Shown here: positions 54,685 to 56,699 of the stretch, in pieces
Position numbering within the stretch: position 1 is the stretch's first letter
Layout of the letters: the number at the start of each line of letters is the position of its first letter
NCBI RefSeq assembly: GCF_000186865.1
Contig: NW_008705564.1
Span: 907,890-964,588 of the forward strand
Reading direction: 5' to 3'
Length of the DNA: 56,699 bases
Origin: Aureococcus anophagefferens
Lineage: Eukaryota > Sar > Pelagophyceae > Pelagomonadales > Pelagomonadaceae
Made by a program: the position numbers and the translations under genes
The notes under the pieces: model-generated
Databases searched by the model: none
What the model was told of the DNA's origin: nothing
The model's input: only the letters and a program-made list of their open reading frames with translations

Positions 54685-56699
54685 TTACGCCGCGACGGCG
54701 CGGAGCTCAGCGAAGAGGCCCGCGCGGGACGCCTTCGCGTCGCGCGCCGCCGGGGCGAGGCCCGTCTGCGGGCTCACGTTCTCGTCGTCGTCGGAGCCGC
54801 GCTGCTTGATGGCCGCGAAGAGGCCCGCGCGGGACGCCGGGGCGAGGCCCGTCTGCGGGCTCACGTTCTCGTCGTCGTCGGAGCCGCGCTGCTTGATGGC
54901 CGCGAAGAGGCCCGCGCGCGCCGCGCGCGGCTTCGCGTCGCAGCCCAACCCGTGGATCGCCGCGAGCATGGCGGACCGCGGGTCGTCGGCGGCGAGCTTC
55001 GTCGCCGCGGGCCGCGGCTTGCGGAGGGCGACGCGCGCGCCGAGGTCCGCCCGCGGCGCGGCCGCGCGGTCCGCGCGGATCCGCTCGAGCTCGAGGCCCC
55101 GCGCGTCCGCCGCGCCCTCCAGCCCGCTCGCCTCGACGGCGACCACGGGCTCGAGCGAGTCGCCGTCGAAGGGCAGGGCGAAGTCGCCGTCCCAGGCCGG
55201 GTGGCGCCGCTCCCGCGCGTCCAAACTCGCCTCGCGCGCGACGAGCGACACCAACTTCTCGCGGACGCCCTCGGCCCAGGCGCGCTTCCGGCCGTCGCCG
55301 TCGTTCTCGAAGGCCGTCGGCAGCGACGCGTAGACCGCCCGGAGCTCGACCACGTCGAGGCCGCTGACCGCGTAGGCCGACCGCAGGTCCGCGACGTGCG
55401 CGCGCGCGACGGTCTCCGGCCTGGGCGGGGAACGGGGTGATTCGACGTCGCTCCAACGTGAGCGTGCCGCGCGCGCGCGTTCCGGGAAAAGCATCCACGC
55501 TTCGCGACCGTTCCGAGAGATGATCGCTCGTCCCAAAATCAGCCGAAACGAGTGGACAAGGGACCGAGAGAGGAGCCTTTGAAGTTGGGAAGCCCTTGTC
55601 CCGCCCGGTCTCCGGCCGGAGCCGCGCGAGCCAGAGCGCGCGCGTCGCGAGCACGCGCTTCGCCAGCGCCGCCGGCAGCACCGCCCCGAGGGTCTCGCGG
55701 CTCCAGCCGCCCGTGCGGATGTCCGGCGGCACCGCGCCGCGGACGGCCGCGAGCGCGTCGCGCGTCGCGTCGGCCTGGAGCGCGTCCCAGCGGCGCCGCT
55801 CCCGGTCGAGCTCGCGCTTGTAGTCCGGGTGCTGGCGCACGACCTGGTCCCAGCGCTCGACCTCGACCTCGACGGACGCGTCGCCGCCCAACAACTTCGC
55901 GATGGCCTCGCGGAGGCTCGCGCGCGCGGCCGCGAGCGTCATCGGCGGCCGGTCCGCCGTCAGCGACACGCGGCCCCTGGCGCGCCGCAGCGCCGCGACG
56001 ACGCCCTCGACCTCCGCGACGTCCAGGCCGACGTCGCCCGCCTCCGCCTTGCGCAGCCAGCGCAGCGCCGCGCGCTCCGCGGCCTCGTGCGCGCACGGCC
56101 GCTTCCGCGCGGCCGCGGGCGCCTCCGCGCCGTCCGACGCCTCCGCCGCGTCCTCCGCCTCAACGACGTCGTCGTCGCCGGCCTCGCGGCGCTTCTTCGA
56201 GATCTTCCGCGCGATGCGCCGGTCCTGCTCGACCCACGCGGCCGTCGTGCCGCACCAGCCCCCGCCCATGAGCTCCTTCCGCTTCGCCGCGGCCCGCGCC
56301 TCGGCCTCCTCGGCCTTCTTCGCGCCGAGCTCCTTGCGCCGCGCCGCGGCCTTGGTCAGCTTGGGGCGTAAGGGTGCGCGCCGCGCGCCGCCCATCGTCT
56401 CCCGGCGCGCGGCGGTCTTCTTCGCCGGCGCCTCGGGCGCTTCCGCCGCGGCCGCCTCGGGCGCTTCCGCGGGCGCCGCCGCGGCCGCGGACTCGGCGCG
56501 CGCCGCGAGGGAGCGCCGCGCCGCGCGCACGATCACGCCACTCGCCGCGTGCTCGACGCGCTGCGCCAGGAGGAGGAGCCGCGCGGCCGCGTCCCGCAGG
56601 CGCTTCGGCGCGTCCGCGAGGACGGCGGGGCGCGTCCCGAGCCCCGCGACGGCGCCGTCGAGCGCCGCGAGCTGGCGCAGGGTGCCGACTGTCGGACAT
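54685..56699 (-). CDS. Partial gene: WH2-like-repeat protein, 5' end outside the window, one introner intron
   Basis: Exons 55617..56699 (open to the window edge, no ATG) and 54685..55420 give about 605 residues. The N-terminal part has helical, then Ala/Glu-rich sequence (PAEAPEAAAAEAPEAP) and charged helices (KLTKAAARRKELGAKKAEEAEARAAAKRKELMGGG). The middle is helical (WDQVVRQHPDYKRELDRERRRWDALQ). Splicing gives RLRPET|VARAHVADLRSAY. The C-terminus has RSAMLAAIHGLG, two RAGLFAAIKQRG and a final RAGLFAEL, matching the WH2/DAD-type actin-binding helix. Two of these sit in identical 87-bp repeats. An actin regulator, possibly formin-like at the C-terminus, is inferred. Confidence 0.72.
54750..54923. 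repeat. Tandem 87-bp repeat, two near-perfect copies
   Basis: Copies at 54750-54836 and 54837-54923 begin CCGGGGCGAGGCCCGTCTGC and are identical over about 80 bp. Each encodes 29 residues (WH2-like helix plus GSDDDENVSPQTGLAPA). A partial third copy precedes at about 54712-54733. The identity points to a very recent duplication. Confidence 0.9.
55421..55608 (-). mobile_element. Introner element, diverged family A (copy IE6), acting as intron 55421..55616
   Basis: A 188-bp element with ends CCGGGCGGGACAAGG and CCGTTCCCCGCCCAG and target duplications GCCGGAGA (55609-55616 and 55413-55420). The donor is GC, acceptor CAG, phase 2. The body is family A (shared ACTCGTTTCGGCTGATTTT and GGACGAGCGATCATCTCTCGG), but both inverted repeats have changed together (GGGCGGG for GGGCAGC), so it forms a subfamily. 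Confidence 0.9.

Noticed and set aside
1..56699. tRNA, rRNA or transposase genes
   Set aside because: I saw no cloverleaf-like or rRNA sequence and no transposase-like frame that could mobilise the introners; a covariance-model scan would settle the RNAs.

Overview
The window looks like nuclear DNA of a small, gene-dense photosynthetic stramenopile, most probably a pelagophyte close to Aureococcus (inference). The grounds are eukaryotic gene content (myosin, ATG1 kinase, PTPA, MINDY, YIPF6, PIP kinase), very high GC with G/C at most third positions, few and short introns, a transporter with a signal peptide followed by an AFAP-type plastid motif, a selenocysteine gene with a SECIS hairpin, and introns made of repeated inverted-repeat elements (introners). 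About 34 genes alternate between strands with tens to a few hundred bases between them. Some converging stop codons overlap or abut.

Layout. 0-6.5 kb: small membrane protein, GT32-like glycosyltransferase, secreted sulfatase, a 1.3 kb repeat-rich gap, a small hypothetical gene and a frame-broken SDR. 6.5-14 kb: ABC-F ATPase and degenerate GTPase-like gene (each with one introner), carboxylesterase, and a DsbA/FrnE-like selenoprotein with its own short introner and a SECIS. 14-20.4 kb: sterol glucosyltransferase, small secreted protein, PTPA, two-pore K+ channel, PGPxY (SHIPPO-like) protein. 20.5-32.7 kb: acidic disordered protein, ATG1/ULK kinase with two introners in opposite orientations, MINDY deubiquitinase, armadillo protein, 3-ketodihydrosphingosine reductase, WW/IQ/helical-repeat protein, small atypical gene, coiled-coil protein. 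32.8-41.7 kb: GYF-WW-myosin-MyTH4 gene with an introner, SGNH hydrolase, UPF0126 membrane protein, secreted glycosyltransferase-like protein, bZIP factor. 41.8-56.7 kb: EF-hand/CNBD K+ channel, EF-hand protein, YIPF6, PIP kinase, plastid DMT transporter, TLC-like membrane protein, a lower-GC SAP-repeat/HNH gene bounded by direct repeats, cytochrome b561, and a WH2-like-repeat gene with an introner that runs off the window.

The genes do not form a pathway; they are neighbouring housekeeping, membrane-signalling and cytoskeletal genes. Three signals stand out. (1) Seven introner insertions follow one grammar: an 8-bp target duplication beginning GY supplies the 5' splice site and the element's last bases (AG) supply the 3' splice site. 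(2) The C-x-x-UGA redox gene has a strong SECIS fold 26 nt after its stop. (3) The SAP/HNH gene looks like a mobile or acquired unit. Start codons were taken as ATG; splice sites were deduced by reading frame and motif restoration, without transcript data.
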